Source: Agromyces protaetiae (GTDB lineage Bacteria > Actinomycetota > Actinomycetes > Actinomycetales > Microbacteriaceae). Taken from it: DNA of 64,000 nt. The stretch spans positions 2,852,001 to 2,916,000 of the forward strand of contig NZ_CP133018.1 in NCBI RefSeq assembly GCF_030866785.1, read 5' to 3'. Shown here in pieces: positions 54,412-64,000 of this stretch (positions within the stretch are counted from its first letter, which is position 1; the number at the start of each line of letters is the position of its first letter). The position numbers and the translations under genes were made by a program. Below the pieces are notes generated by a model. The model saw only the letters and a program-made list of their open reading frames with translations. It did not search any database and was not told the DNA's origin.

Positions 54412-56912
54412 CCACCGAATCCATTCTGCAGACCACGACCACGCCGGATGCCCCGTGGCGCGACCCCGCCCGCCCCGTCGCGGAGCGCGTGGCCGATCTC
54501 ATCGGGCGCATGTCGCTCGACGAGAAGCTCGCGCAGCTGTACGGCGTGTGGGTGGGCGCGTCCGACGACGGCGGCGGCGACGTCGCCCCGCACCAGCACG
54601 ATCTGAACGACGACGTCGACCTCGACGCGCTGTTGCCGTCTGGCCTCGGCCAGCTCACCCGGCCGTTCGGCACCGCGCCGGTCGACGCCGCGGTCGGCGC
54701 GCTGTCGCTCGCGCGGATGCAGGAACGTGTCATGCGGGCCAACCGGTTCGGCATCCCGGCGCTCGCGCACGAGGAATGCCTCGCGGGCTTCGCAGCGTGG
54801 GGTGCGACGGCGTACCCGGTCCCGCTGTCATGGGGCGCGAGCTTCGATCCCGAGCTGGTCGAGCGGATGTCCCGGAGGATCGGCGACGATCTGCGCGCCG
54901 TGGGCGTGCACCAGGGCCTCGCGCCCGTGCTCGACGTCGTGCGCGATGCGCGCTGGGGACGGGTCGAGGAGACCATCGGCGAGGATCCGTACCTCGTGTC
55001 GACCGTCGCCACGGCGTACGTACGCGGGCTCGAGGCGTCCGGGGTCGTCGCGACCCTCAAGCACTTCGTCGGCTACTCGGCATCGAAGGGCGGGCGGAAC
55101 CTCGCACCCGTCTCGATCGGCGCGCGAGAGCTCGCCGACGTGCTGCTGCCGCCCTTCGAGATGGCCGTCCGGGAGGGTGGCGCGCGTAGCGTCATGAACG
55201 CGTACACCGACCTCGACGGCGTGCCCTCGGCCGCCGATCGGGGGCTGCTCACCGAGTTGCTGCGCGAGACCTGGGGTTTCGAGGGCACGGTCGTCGCCGA
55301 CTACTTCGCGGTGGCCTTCCTGAAGCTGCTGCACGGCACGGCGGGCACATGGGCCGAGGCGGCCGGAGCGGCGCTCGCGGCGGGCATCGATGTCGAGCTG
55401 CCGACCGTCAAGGCGTTCGGCGAGCCGCTGCGGCTCGCGGTCGAGCGTGGGGCGGTCGACGCGGCGCTCGTGGACGTCGCGCTCGAGCGGGTGCTGCGTC
55501 AGAAGGCCGAGCTCGGGCTGCTCGACGCCGACTGGTCGCCCATCCCTCCGGCTCTCGCCGCGCTCGGCGTGGATCTGAACGGCACCGATCTCGCGGGCGC
55601 CGATCTCGCGGGCGCCGATCTCGCCGGCGCCCGGCTCGACGCGGGGCGCGGCGTGCCCGACCTCGTGCGGGGCCGCGTCGACCTCGACTCGCCCGGCAAT
55701 CGTGCGCTCGCCGCCCGGCTCGCCGAGGAGGCGATCGTGCTGGTCGCGAACGATGGCACGCTGCCGCTGGCTTCGCCGCGGCGCATCGCCGTGATCGGAC
55801 CGAACGCCGACGACCCGTACGCCATGCTCGGCTGCTACTCGTTCCCCGCGCACGTGGTCACGCAGCACCCCGGCGTCGACATCGGCATCCGCATCCCGAC
55901 CCTGCTCGACGCGGTTCGCACCGAGTTCCCCGATGCCGAGGTCGTGCACGCGCTCGGCACGACCGTCGACGGATTCGAGACGGATGGCTTCGACGACGCC
56001 GTCGATCTCGCCGCCTCGGCCGACGTCGTCGTGCTCGCGCTCGGCGACCGCGCCGGGCTGTTCGGCCGCGGTACGAGCGGCGAGGGCTGCGATGTCGAGT
56101 CGCTCGACCTGCCCGGCGCGCAGGCCGCGCTGCTCGACGCGGTGCTCGACGCGGGAACGCCGACCGTGCTCGCGCTGCTCACCGGCCGGCCGTACGCGCT
56201 CGGCCGGGCCACGACCGAGGCCGCCGCGATCGTGCAGGCGTTCTTCGCGGGCGAGGAGGGCGCGCCGGCGATCGCCGGTGTGCTCGGCGGTCGAGTGAAC
56301 CCGGGCGGCCGGCTCCCCGTGAGCATCCCCGCGACCTCGGGATCGCAGCCCACGACCTACCTCGCCGCACCGCTCGCGCGCGCGAACGACGTGTCGAACG
56401 TCGACCCCACCCCGGCGTTCCCGTTCGGGCACGGACTCGGCTACGCAGAGATCCGGTGGGACGGGTTCGAGGTCGGCGCCGACGAGGTGGCGATCGGCGA
56501 GGATCCCGGTGCGGTGGATGCACGTGGGGCGACGAACGCGAGCGGATCGACCGACCTGCGGGTGCGCCTGACGAACACGAGCGCACGGGCAGCGGTGGAG
56601 GTCGTCCAGCTCTACCTGCACGACCCCGTGGCGTCGGTCGTGCGGCCCGTCCAACGGCTCATCGGGTTCGCACGCGTAGAGCTCGCGGCGGATGAGTCCG
56701 CCGACGTGCGGTTCAGCGTGCCGGCCGATCTCGCGTCGTTCACCGGGCGTGACGGCCGTCGCATCGTCGAGCCGGGCGAGCTCGTGCTGAGCCTCGGCCG
56801 GTCGAGCGGCGACCTCGTGTTCGAGCACCGCGTACGGCTCGTCGGAGCAGTCCGCACCGTGGATCACACGCGTCGCCTGCATCCCGGCGTCGTCGTCGAG
56901 CGGATCGGCTGA
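54408..56912 (+). CDS. GH3 beta-glycosidase (beta-xylosidase/glucosidase)
   Basis: 834 aa, no signal peptide, so intracellular. GH3 N-domain with LKHFVGYSASKGGRN (Lys218-His219), nucleophile Asp298 in GTVVADYF; C-domain AIVLVANDGTLPL, GRGTSGEGCDVESLDLPG; fibronectin-III-like end. Between the domains (389-410) stands DLNGTDLAGADLAGADLAG-ARL, a short pentapeptide-repeat-like run. ATG 54408 overlaps the permease stop. Cleaves imported beta-xylosides, feeding xylA/xylB. Confidence 0.93.
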   Translation: MTTESILQTTTTPDAPWRDPARPVAERVADLIGRMSLDEKLAQLYGVWVGASDDGGGDVAPHQHDLNDDVDLDALLPSGLGQLTRPFGTAPVDAAVGALSLARMQERVMRANRFGIPALAHEECLAGFAAWGATAYPVPLSWGASFDPELVERMSRRIGDDLRAVGVHQGLAPVLDVVRDARWGRVEETIGEDPYLVSTVATAYVRGLEASGVVATLKHFVGYSASKGGRNLAPVSIGARELADVLLPPFEMAVREGGARSVMNAYTDLDGVPSAADRGLLTELLRETWGFEGTVVADYFAVAFLKLLHGTAGTWAEAAGAALAAGIDVELPTVKAFGEPLRLAVERGAVDAALVDVALERVLRQKAELGLLDADWSPIPPALAALGVDLNGTDLAGADLAGADLAGARLDAGRGVPDLVRGRVDLDSPGNRALAARLAEEAIVLVANDGTLPLASPRRIAVIGPNADDPYAMLGCYSFPAHVVTQHPGVDIGIRIPTLLDAVRTEFPDAEVVHALGTTVDGFETDGFDDAVDLAASADVVVLALGDRAGLFGRGTSGEGCDVESLDLPGAQAALLDAVLDAGTPTVLALLTGRPYALGRATTEAAAIVQAFFAGEEGAPAIAGVLGGRVNPGGRLPVSIPATSGSQPTTYLAAPLARANDVSNVDPTPAFPFGHGLGYAEIRWDGFEVGADEVAIGEDPGAVDARGATNASGSTDLRVRLTNTSARAAVEVVQLYLHDPVASVVRPVQRLIGFARVELAADESADVRFSVPADLASFTGRDGRRIVEPGELVLSLGRSSGDLVFEHRVRLVGAVRTVDHTRRLHPGVVVERIG

Positions 56913-56946
56913 GCCCGGCGCGGCCCGGCTCAGGTCGGCGCCGCGC

Positions 56947-57972
56947 TCAGGCGGGCGCCGCGGTGCTCTCGCGGACGACGAGACTCGTGGCGAGATCCAT
57001 GCGCGGCGTGGGGCCGCCAGGCGTGGCATCCGTCTCGCTCAGGCCGATCGCGAGCCGAGCCGCCTCCTCGCCCATCCTCCGGAGCGGCTGGTGCACCGTG
57101 GTCAGCCGAGGCGTGAGCCAGCGCGCGAGGGGGATGTCGTCGTACCCCACGATCGAGAGCTCGTCGGGCACGCGGATGCCGAGCTCGCGCGCGGCCTCCA
57201 TGACGCCGAGTGCCTGCATGTCGCTGCCCGCGAAGATCGCGGTCGGCCGGTCGGGCCGTGCGAGCAGCTCGCGCGCGCGGTCGCGGCCGCCCGACACATG
57301 GAAGTCGCCGAACCGGATCCATGCGGGGTCGATCGCGAGCCCCGCGGAGTTCATCGCCGTGCGGTAGCCGTCGACGCGGGCGAGCGAGCACATCATGTCC
57401 TCGGGCCCCGTGATCGCCGCGATGCGGCGATGCCCGAGCTCGATGAGGTGTCGCGTGGCGGCGAGCCCGCCCGACCAGTTCGCCGACCCGACCGACGGTG
57501 CGTCGGCCGAGGGGTCGCCCGCCGGGTCGACGATCACGAACGGGATGGCGCGTGAGCGCAGCTGCTCGCGGTACTCGGGCGCGAGGTCGCTGAAGACCAG
57601 CACGACGGCGGCCGGCCGGCGGCGCATGACGCCCTCGATCCAGTCGGGCGCCGGCGAGTGGCGGCTCCCGCTCACGGTGAGCACGACGCTCAGCCCGTGC
57701 TGTTTCGCGACCTTGCCCACCCCGTCGATGAGCTCCATCGACCAGATCGGGTCGAGCTCGTGGAACACGAGCTCGATGAGGTCGCGGTGCTCGGCGCGAC
57801 CGTTCCGACGACGGTAGCCGCGATCGGCGAGCAGCTGCTCGACCCGCGCGCGGGTGGTCGGCGAGACATCAGCCCGGCCGTTCAGCACCTTCGAGATCGT
57901 CGAGAGCGAGACGCCGGCCTCGTCGGCGACCTCGGCGAGCGTGACGCGCTCCGGCGCCGCATCGAATTCCAT
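56947..57972 (-). CDS. LacI-family transcriptional repressor
   Basis: 341 aa. HTH VTLAEVADEAGVSLSTISKVLNGRADVS with the hinge, then a periplasmic-binding-type sensor (GSANWSGGLAATRHLIELGHRRIAAITGP, AIFAGSDMQALGVMEAARELGIRVP). Start ATG 57972; the -10 TATGAT ends 7 nt before it and lies within a palindromic operator, so autoregulation is strongly suggested. Divergent from xylA; likely second regulator of the xylose locus. Confidence 0.92.
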   Translation of the reverse strand: MEFDAAPERVTLAEVADEAGVSLSTISKVLNGRADVSPTTRARVEQLLADRGYRRRNGRAEHRDLIELVFHELDPIWSMELIDGVGKVAKQHGLSVVLTVSGSRHSPAPDWIEGVMRRRPAAVVLVFSDLAPEYREQLRSRAIPFVIVDPAGDPSADAPSVGSANWSGGLAATRHLIELGHRRIAAITGPEDMMCSLARVDGYRTAMNSAGLAIDPAWIRFGDFHVSGGRDRARELLARPDRPTAIFAGSDMQALGVMEAARELGIRVPDELSIVGYDDIPLARWLTPRLTTVHQPLRRMGEEAARLAIGLSETDATPGGPTPRMDLATSLVVRESTAAPA

Positions 57973-57995
57973 GTTTCGGATCATAGCTCCGAAAC
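57973..57995. promoter_or_regulatory. Operator of the LacI regulator overlapping its -10
   Basis: GTTTCGGA-N7-TCCGAAAC, 8-bp perfect arms, covering the minus-strand -10 TATGAT (57980-57985) immediately upstream of ATG 57972. Confidence 0.7.
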
Positions 57996-58024
57996 TTGCG
58001 ATGGCAGAGCACCCCGGCATGCGA

Positions 58025-58044
58025 TAGGTTGTTGCTCACAACAA
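58025..58044 (+). promoter_or_regulatory. xylA -10 and operator
   Basis: -10 TAGGTT (58025-58030) overlaps the palindrome TTGTTG-CTCA-CAACAA (58029-58044), a plausible ROK or LacI site at the transcription start. Confidence 0.6.
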
Positions 58045-58076
58045 TTCGATTCCGTTCACCGAGGAACAGGAGCATC

Positions 58077-59267
58077 ATGCCCAACCCCACCCGCGAAGAC
58101 CGCTTCTCGTTCGGCCTGTGGACCATCGGCTACACCGGTATCGACCCGTTCGGCGGGCCGACCAGGCCGGCCCTCGACGTCGTGCACGCGGTCGAGCGGC
58201 TCGACGAGCTCGGCGCGTACGGCCTGACCTTCCACGACGACGACCTGTTCGCCTTCGGCTCGACCGACGGCGAGCGGCAGCGCCAGATCGATCGGCTCAA
58301 GGGCGCCCTCGACGCGACCGGACTCGTCGTGCCCATGGTCACCACGAACCTGTTCAGCGCACCCGTCTTCAAAGACGGCGGGTTCACGTCGAACGACCGG
58401 CAGGTGCGACGCTTCGCGCTGCGGAAGGTGCTGCGCAATCTCGACCTCGCCGCCGAGCTCGGAGCTTCGACGTTCGTCATGTGGGGCGGCCGCGAGGGCG
58501 CCGAGTACGACAGTGCGAAAGACGTGCGCGCCGCGCTCGAACGCTACCGCGAGGCCGTGAACCTGCTCGGTGAGTACGTCACCGATCGCGGCTACGACAT
58601 CCGGTTCGCGATCGAACCCAAGCCGAACGAGCCGCGAGGCGACATCCTGCTGCCGACCGTCGGGCACGCGCTCGCGTTCATCGAGACCCTTGAACGCCCC
58701 GAGCTCGTCGGCGTGAACCCCGAGGTCGGGCACGAGCAGATGGCCGGGCTGAACTTCGCGGCCGGAATCGCGCAAGCGCTGTACCAGGGCAAGCTCTTCC
58801 ACATCGACCTCAACGGCCAGCGGGGCATCAAGTACGACCAGGACCTCGTCTTCGGCCATGGCGACCTGCACAATGCGTTCGCGCTCGTCGACCTGCTCGA
58901 GCACGGCGGACCGAACGGCGGGCCGGCCTACGACGGTCCGCGGCACTTCGACTACAAGCCGAGCCGCACCGAGGATGAGACCGGCGTCTGGGAGTCTGCG
59001 GCCGCGAACATGCGTACGTATCTCCTGCTGCGCGAGCGCGCCGCCGCGTTCCGCGCCGACCCCGAGGTCCAGGAGGCGCTTGCCGCCGCTCGTGTGCCCG
59101 AGCTCGCCGAACCCACGCTGGGCGTCGGCGAGTCGTACGACGATCTGCTCGCCGACCGTTCGGCGTACGAGGACTTCGACGCCGGCGCGTACTTCGGTGG
59201 CCACGGGTTCGGCTTCGTCCGCCTGCAGCAGCTCGCGACCGAGCACCTGCTCGGCGCGCGCGGCTGA
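58077..59267 (+). CDS. xylA: Xylose isomerase
   Basis: D-xylose to D-xylulose (also glucose/fructose). 396 aa, the short class I form of actinobacteria: [27 protein letters not shown] (catalytic His54), [45 protein letters not shown] with the metal-binding acidic residues. ATG 58077 with AGGAGC upstream. Confidence 0.97.
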   Translation: MPNPTREDRFSFGLWTIGYTGIDPFGGPTRPALDVVHAVERLDELGAYGLTFHDDDLFAFGSTDGERQRQIDRLKGALDATGLVVPMVTTNLFSAPVFKDGGFTSNDRQVRRFALRKVLRNLDLAAELGASTFVMWGGREGAEYDSAKDVRAALERYREAVNLLGEYVTDRGYDIRFAIEPKPNEPRGDILLPTVGHALAFIETLERPELVGVNPEVGHEQMAGLNFAAGIAQALYQGKLFHIDLNGQRGIKYDQDLVFGHGDLHNAFALVDLLEHGGPNGGPAYDGPRHFDYKPSRTEDETGVWESAAANMRTYLLLRERAAAFRADPEVQEALAAARVPELAEPTLGVGESYDDLLADRSAYEDFDAGAYFGGHGFGFVRLQQLATEHLLGARG

Positions 59268-59587
59268 CGCGCGCGGCTGACGGTCGCGGCTGACGGTCGC
59301 GAGCGACTGACGGTACGCGGCTGACTCGTTGTGCACGTGGCCGTCGCCGGATTCCGCACCCTCGTCTCGACGCCGGTACGCTCGCCGTACGCCATCGTTC
59401 GGCTCCACCGGACGAGTCCGCCGGGCGATGGCGTATCAGCGGCACGATCCTGAAGGCCCGCGATCCTCGGATCGCCGGCCGGGTCGCGCCCACCGATCAG
59501 GCACCGCGGAACCACACACCACCACGGTGCGCATCACCACGGTGCGCACCACCACGGTGCGCACCACCACAATGCAAGGGAGCACAG
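59268..59587. repeat. xylA-xylB gap with tandem repeats
   Basis: GCGGCTGACGGTC-type repeats follow the xylA stop (59262-59325). A 15-bp array GCGCACCACCACGGT (about 3.5 copies, 59516-59572) precedes the xylB ribosome site AGGGAGC. Nothing coding in between. Confidence 0.8.
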
Positions 59588-60991
59588 GTGACCCTCGTCG
59601 CCGGCATCGATTCGTCCACCCAGTCCTGCAAGGTCGTCGTCCGCGACGCCGAGACCGGGGCGCTCGTGCGCAGCGGTCGCGCGTCGCATCCAGAGGGCAC
59701 CGAGGTGCATCCCGACGCGTGGTGGGCCGCCATGCAGGCGGCGATCTCGGAGGCGGGCGGGCTCGCCGACGTCGCAGCCGTCTCGATCGCGGGACAGCAG
59801 CACGGCATGGTCGCGCTCGACGCCGAGGGCCGCGTGGTGCGCCCCGCGCTGCTGTGGAACGACACGCGTTCGGCCGCCGCCGCGCGCGATCTCATCGCCG
59901 AGGTGGGCGCCGACGAGTACGCGCGCCGCACGGGCGTGGTGCCGGTCGCGTCGTTCACGGCCACGAAGCTGCGCTGGCTCGCCGACGCGGAGCCGGCACA
60001 CGCGGCTCGCACCGCGGCGGTCGCGCTCCCGCACGACTGGCTGTCGTGGCGGCTTCGCGGCTACGGTCCGGTGGGCGATCCGGATGCTCCGCACGGTGCC
60101 GAGTTCGAGGCGCTCGCGACGGACCGGTCGGATGCCTCGGGCACGGCGTATTGGGGCGCAGGCGGCTACGACCATGACCTGCTGGTGCTCGCGTTGGGGC
60201 ATGAGGCGGAGCTGCCACGCGTGCTCGGCCCCGCCGAGGCCGCGGGCCGAACGCCCGGCGGCGTGCTCGTGGCGGCCGGCGCCGGGGACAATGCGGGCGC
60301 GGCGCTCGGGCTCGACGCGCGCCCGGGCGATGTCGTGGTCTCGATCGGCACGAGCGGAACGGTGTTCGCGGTGACGGAGCATCCGGTCGCCGACGCCAGC
60401 GGCACGGTCGCGGGCTTCGCCGACGCGACCGGGGCGTGGCTGCCGCTCATTGCGACGATGAACGCGGCACGCGTGCTCGACGCGATCGCCGAGCTGCTGG
60501 GCATCGACCACGACGAGCTCGGGCGGCTCGCGCTCGAGGCCGAGCCCGGGGCGGGAGGGCTCGTGCTCGTGCCGTATTTCGAGGGCGAGCGCACCCCGAA
60601 CCTGCCCGACGCGACCGCGTCGCTCACGGGCATGACGCTCGCGAGCACGACGCGACCGAACCTCGCGCGCGCGGCGATCGAGGGGCTGCTGTGCAGCCTC
60701 GCCGACGGGCTCGACGCGGTGCGCGGGCAGGGCGTCCAGGCGCGGCGCGTGCTGCTCATCGGCGGGGCGGCGCGCAACCGGGCGGTGCGCCGGATCGCGG
60801 CGCAGGTCTTCGACGTGCCGGTGGTCGTGCCCGCCGCGGGCGAGTACGTCGCCGACGGCGCGGCGCGACAGGCGGCGTGGGCATTGACTGGTGACCGGCC
60901 GACCTGGCCCGTCGTACTCGACGCCGAGCTCAAGCCCGAGCCCGTACGGGCCATCCGTGAGGCCTACCGGGCGGCGGCTGCTCGCGCGTAG
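59588..60991 (+). CDS. xylB: Xylulokinase
   Basis: D-xylulose + ATP to xylulose 5-phosphate. 467 aa FGGY kinase: [79 protein letters not shown] 59588 with GGGAGCAC upstream. Separate from xylA by 320 bp of repeats, so may have its own promoter. Confidence 0.95.
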   Translation: MTLVAGIDSSTQSCKVVVRDAETGALVRSGRASHPEGTEVHPDAWWAAMQAAISEAGGLADVAAVSIAGQQHGMVALDAEGRVVRPALLWNDTRSAAAARDLIAEVGADEYARRTGVVPVASFTATKLRWLADAEPAHAARTAAVALPHDWLSWRLRGYGPVGDPDAPHGAEFEALATDRSDASGTAYWGAGGYDHDLLVLALGHEAELPRVLGPAEAAGRTPGGVLVAAGAGDNAGAALGLDARPGDVVVSIGTSGTVFAVTEHPVADASGTVAGFADATGAWLPLIATMNAARVLDAIAELLGIDHDELGRLALEAEPGAGGLVLVPYFEGERTPNLPDATASLTGMTLASTTRPNLARAAIEGLLCSLADGLDAVRGQGVQARRVLLIGGAARNRAVRRIAAQVFDVPVVVPAAGEYVADGAARQAAWALTGDRPTWPVVLDAELKPEPVRAIREAYRAAAARA

Positions 60992-61111
60992 CGTCTGACC
61001 GCTCACCTCGCTGAGACGGAGCCATCGCGCGTCGTCGGAGCTAAGCAAGACAGCTCAGGTCGGAGCCAGACGATGCCTGGCGGTGTCTGCTGCAGCGGAA
61101 TACCTGGATGG

Positions 61112-63886
61112 TCAGAATGCGTTGCGTAGGTCATCGCCGATCTTATCCGTCTGCGTTCGCAGATTGGTGACGACCTCGATCCCCGGAATCGAGTGCGTCT
61201 TCATGAGGCTCTCGGCTCCCTCTAGCTTGCCCTGGGCAGACTTCAGCGAGTCCAAGAAGAGGTCCGTCGTCTTCATGTCCATCATCGGCGGTGTGGTCTC
61301 GAGTCCAGTGACGAGGGTCTTCGCCGAGCTTTTCGCTTTGGTGATGTGGAAATCGGCCGACAGCAGCAGGTCCTTCAACTCGCTATTGGACGTCCTGAAC
61401 AACCTGTCCAGCACCGAGGTGTCGAGCTTGGCGACGGACTTGTACGCATTGACCAGATTGCGCTGCTGTTCGGGCGTGAACGCCTCGTCGACCGTACGTT
61501 CGCGGTTGGTGGGTGTGACGCGCGAGAGGACGGGAGACCAGCCGTCGTTCTCGACGACGATGATCGGGTACTCCCCGCCCGATTCACTGCTTGTCGGATC
61601 GTCGCCGTCATCGGCGTTCGAATCGCCGTCATCGGACTTTCGCGAGTCGTCGTCGGCATCCGGCTTCGACCGAGGGCGTTGCTCGGTCACGACGGGCGTG
61701 GCTTTCGTCTCGGTCTGCGCCACCTGCTCGGGCGCCCCACTGCCGGTCGCAGAGGCCACCTTCTTGCTCCGTGTGAAGTATTTGACAGCTCCGCCGCCAC
61801 CCAGGATGCCGAGCCCTGTGGCGAAGACCACCCACGCGGCGATCATCGTGACTTCCGGCGCAAGGAACCGCGGGCCACTGAGGGCGATGAACAGCTCGGC
61901 CCCCGCGGCCGCGAAGTCGAGCCCCGCGACAAAGGCGCCGATCCCACCCATGACCGTGAACAGCGTGCTGGGGTTTGAGAGCATGAGCGCGGCACCGGCC
62001 GCCGTGAAGACGAATCCGGCGATCGCGAGCCCGACGTTGACCCAGTCGTCTATGGCTTCCCGGCCCGACGGGTCGACGTTGGTGATCGGGTTCAGGTCGC
62101 CGAACGCGTAGAGGTTCGCCAGGGGAGCGTCGTCTTCGGTGAGGAATCGTGCCTGTTGCGGGTCGTAGGTGCGCGGCCCGAGGGGTTGGGTGCCGTCGCG
62201 GTAGGTGTACTCGGCGGCGTACTGGAACGGGTTGTACGCGAGCTCGCCGATCCCCGCCGGCATGCGCCCGGAGCGGTCGCCGGTGACGGTGGCGACCCCG
62301 TAGTCGGAGTACGTGTATGTCGTCGTGCGCGCGCCGGCCTCGTCGGTGAGGTCGGTGACGTTGCCGTGTCGGTCGGTGCCGAAGTATGAGGTGCTCGCGG
62401 CCTCGCCGTCGGCGCGGGTGGTCCGCGCGTGTCGGGTCGTGCCGATCAGGTAGCTCGCGGTCCCCTGGCTCGCGGCCGGGGTCTCGTGGACCTCGTTGAT
62501 CAGCCGGACGCCGTCCCAGTAGTACCGGGTCGCACCGGTCGAGGTGGTGTGCTCCTTGCGCGCACCGTCGGCCCAGTACGTCGTCTCGATGCGTACGCCG
62601 TCGGGTGTGGTGTGCGCCAGGAGCCGGTCCGCGGCGTCGTACTCGTACCGGTCGCCGTCGGCGGAGGCCAGCAGGTTCCCCTCGACATCGAACTCCTGGG
62701 CCCGGCGCTGCCCGTCGGCGACGATCGCCGTGAGCTCACCGACCGCCGAGTACTCGAACTCACGGGTCGTACTGACCGCCTCGGCGGTGTCCGGGTGGGT
62801 CGTGACCGTCTCGGCGGCGAGGTCGCCGCCGATGGTCGGCTCGTACTCGGTCCGGGTCAGCACCCGGCTATCGGCGCCGTCGCCTTCCCGGATGTTCGAC
62901 CGCACGAGCCGGTCGAGCGCGTCGTACTCGTACTCCGTGCGCGTCACGTGCAATCGGCCGTCGTCGCCTCGCACCCGATCGATGCGACTGCTCAGCGTGC
63001 CGGCGGGGGCGTACGTGTATTCGCGCTCGGAGAGGACCCCATCGGGCGCAGTCGTGACCTCGGTCGAGATTTGCGCGGCACTCGTGAACGTGTAATCGGT
63101 TCGCACGCCGTTCTCGCGCTCGAGCGAGTTCACCCGGCCGTAGTCGTCGTAGCCGTATCGCATCCCGCCCACCGGGGCGCCGTCACGATCGGCCTGCGTC
63201 GCCGCCACGAGCGCCCCGGCCTCGTCGTACGCGTACGCCGTGCGATTGCCGTCCGCGTCGATCGTGGCCGTCGCATTGCCGAACACGTCGTAGTCAGTCG
63301 TCGTGACCAGGTCACCCGACGTCTCGCGCACGGGATACCCCGCCGCATCGTAGTACGTGGCCACCCCACCGAGCTCGTGCAGCACGTACGCGTACGGCGT
63401 CTCCCCCACCGACCCATCGGCGCGCGCCGGCACCACCGCGCCGGCCGCCGCCGCCGCGAACGACACGTCGTTGCGCGGATAGCCCGCGAGCCCGGTCGGC
63501 GCGGACGCGTCCATCTCGAACGCCCCGCCCGAGGCCGGGTGTACCCAGACCCCGCCGGTCACACGGATCTTCGAGACCCCGAACGACCACCCTCGACCGA
63601 GCGGAGCCGGCTCCACACCCAGTGCACGCGAGTCCCACGCGAGCTGCACCCCACCGGCGGGGAGCGAGAAGCCGAACGATCCGTCGAGCTCACCGATCGT
63701 ACCCTCGAGCCCGTCGGCCAACGAGAACGAGCCCAACTGCACGTCGCCCGCCGTGTCACCGGGCGCCGAAGCCGCCCAGACCGGCGACACCAGCCCGCCG
63801 GTCAATCCGGCACACAAGACCGCACCGGTGACGAGTAGCCAGCCCCGACTTCGCCCATGCTCTGTGTGGTGCCGCGCATGTCGCAT
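61112..63886 (-). CDS. Secreted Rhs/YD-repeat protein with unknown C-terminal tip
   Basis: 924 aa. Signal peptide (about 1-38), then many YD repeats (YDVFGNATATIDADGNRTAY and others) to the Rhs core end GPRTYDPQQARFLTEDD...NVDPSG (570-608). After it come three hydrophobic helices (about 615-705), a charged Asp/Ser-rich linker (735-775), and a helical tip (797-924) with no known toxin motif. The tip coding DNA is visibly poorer in GC than the rest. ATG 63886 with GGGAG upstream and -10 TATACT at 63918-63923. No small immunity-type gene downstream (61111 back to xylB is empty). Confidence 0.87.
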   Translation of the reverse strand: MRHARHHTEHGRSRGWLLVTGAVLCAGLTGGLVSPVWAASAPGDTAGDVQLGSFSLADGLEGTIGELDGSFGFSLPAGGVQLAWDSRALGVEPAPLGRGWSFGVSKIRVTGGVWVHPASGGAFEMDASAPTGLAGYPRNDVSFAAAAAGAVVPARADGSVGETPYAYVLHELGGVATYYDAAGYPVRETSGDLVTTTDYDVFGNATATIDADGNRTAYAYDEAGALVAATQADRDGAPVGGMRYGYDDYGRVNSLERENGVRTDYTFTSAAQISTEVTTAPDGVLSEREYTYAPAGTLSSRIDRVRGDDGRLHVTRTEYEYDALDRLVRSNIREGDGADSRVLTRTEYEPTIGGDLAAETVTTHPDTAEAVSTTREFEYSAVGELTAIVADGQRRAQEFDVEGNLLASADGDRYEYDAADRLLAHTTPDGVRIETTYWADGARKEHTTSTGATRYYWDGVRLINEVHETPAASQGTASYLIGTTRHARTTRADGEAASTSYFGTDRHGNVTDLTDEAGARTTTYTYSDYGVATVTGDRSGRMPAGIGELAYNPFQYAAEYTYRDGTQPLGPRTYDPQQARFLTEDDAPLANLYAFGDLNPITNVDPSGREAIDDWVNVGLAIAGFVFTAAGAALMLSNPSTLFTVMGGIGAFVAGLDFAAAGAELFIALSGPRFLAPEVTMIAAWVVFATGLGILGGGGAVKYFTRSKKVASATGSGAPEQVAQTETKATPVVTEQRPRSKPDADDDSRKSDDGDSNADDGDDPTSSESGGEYPIIVVENDGWSPVLSRVTPTNRERTVDEAFTPEQQRNLVNAYKSVAKLDTSVLDRLFRTSNSELKDLLLSADFHITKAKSSAKTLVTGLETTPPMMDMKTTDLFLDSLKSAQGKLEGAESLMKTHSIPGIEVVTNLRTQTDKIGDDLRNAF

Positions 63887-63917
63887 TCGCCAACTCCCTC
63901 ACCATCGCAGTCACACC

Positions 63918-63923
63918 AGTATA
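63918..63923 (-). promoter_or_regulatory. -10 box TATACT of the Rhs gene
   Basis: Minus-strand TATACT about 32 nt before ATG 63886, giving a short leader with a GGGAG ribosome site. Nothing recognised from here to the right edge. Confidence 0.5.
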
Positions 63924-64000
63924 TTCGTACTCACGGTGGCTGCAGGTCGACGTGTGGAGAAGCCACGTCAGACCGCCGATACCGTCGAGCGCCGCGCGGT

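Overview
The window is about 70% GC, dense in genes, and reads as an actinobacterial chromosome, most likely Microbacteriaceae (Agromyces-like; this placement is inferred from gene content, not tested). Supporting signs are a perfect TCGAAC-N4-GTTCGA SOS box, a LysC with an internal in-frame beta-subunit start, a small 4.5S-type SRP RNA, many genes whose -10 box ends 6-7 nt before the start codon (leaderless transcripts), and intergenic spaces filled with GC-rich minisatellites.

Layout. 1-4.3 kb: an SOS-boxed radical SAM gene (cut by the window edge), an ABC-F ribosome-protection protein with a long structured leader, and malate:quinone oxidoreductase. 4.4-12 kb: an envelope or polysaccharide module made of a membrane-anchored GH6 glycosidase, an OmpR-type regulator with a very long linker, a processive GT2 synthase, a lipoprotein, a membrane protein with a degenerate GGDEF domain, and a PAS histidine kinase translationally coupled to it. 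12-15.6 kb: asd and lysC, plus two small genes. 16.3-23.5 kb: recR-dnaX, a DksA-like zinc-finger protein, and pta-ackA. 23.5-26.5 kb: ffs and tRNA-Ser(GGA), whose 3' end carries an internally deleted IS481-type element flanked by a 14-bp target duplication. Beyond it lie a DUF433/DUF5615 toxin-antitoxin-like pair and an orphan HsdR-N-like nuclease, all visibly poorer in GC. 26.6-30.2 kb: a membrane protein, a GNAT acetyltransferase and a HerA-like ATPase. 30.3-40.9 kb: a nearly complete molybdenum cofactor locus (modABC with a Mop-domain regulator, moeB/ThiF-rhodanese, moeA, moaC, moaD, and on the other strand mog-moaE-moaA). 41-48 kb: an SRPBCC protein, AraC plus an APH(6)-type kinase, a PAP2 phosphatase, a fatty acid desaturase, a cold-shock protein and an AbiEi/DUF559-like protein. 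48-61 kb: a Bcr/CflA efflux pump, then a xyloside/xylose locus (ROK regulator, ABC importer without its own ATPase, GH3, LacI regulator, xylA, xylB). 61.1-63.9 kb: a secreted Rhs/YD-repeat protein with a low-GC C-terminal tip.

The strongest unexplained signal is a family of eight intergenic palindromic elements (near 0.5, 15.7, 15.9, 34.3, 46.4, 46.6, 47.8 and 47.9 kb). All eight are exactly 71 bp from CTCAGGAA to TTCCTGAG, with a second inner palindrome in the same internal register, although the bases between are variable. Six of the eight form doublets. No gene in the window explains them. Other points worth a second look are the GT2/degenerate-GGDEF/two-component module with an 11-bp direct repeat that could be the regulator's site, the Rhs tip without a visible immunity gene, and an in-frame duplicated palindromic linker in the MoeB-like protein.
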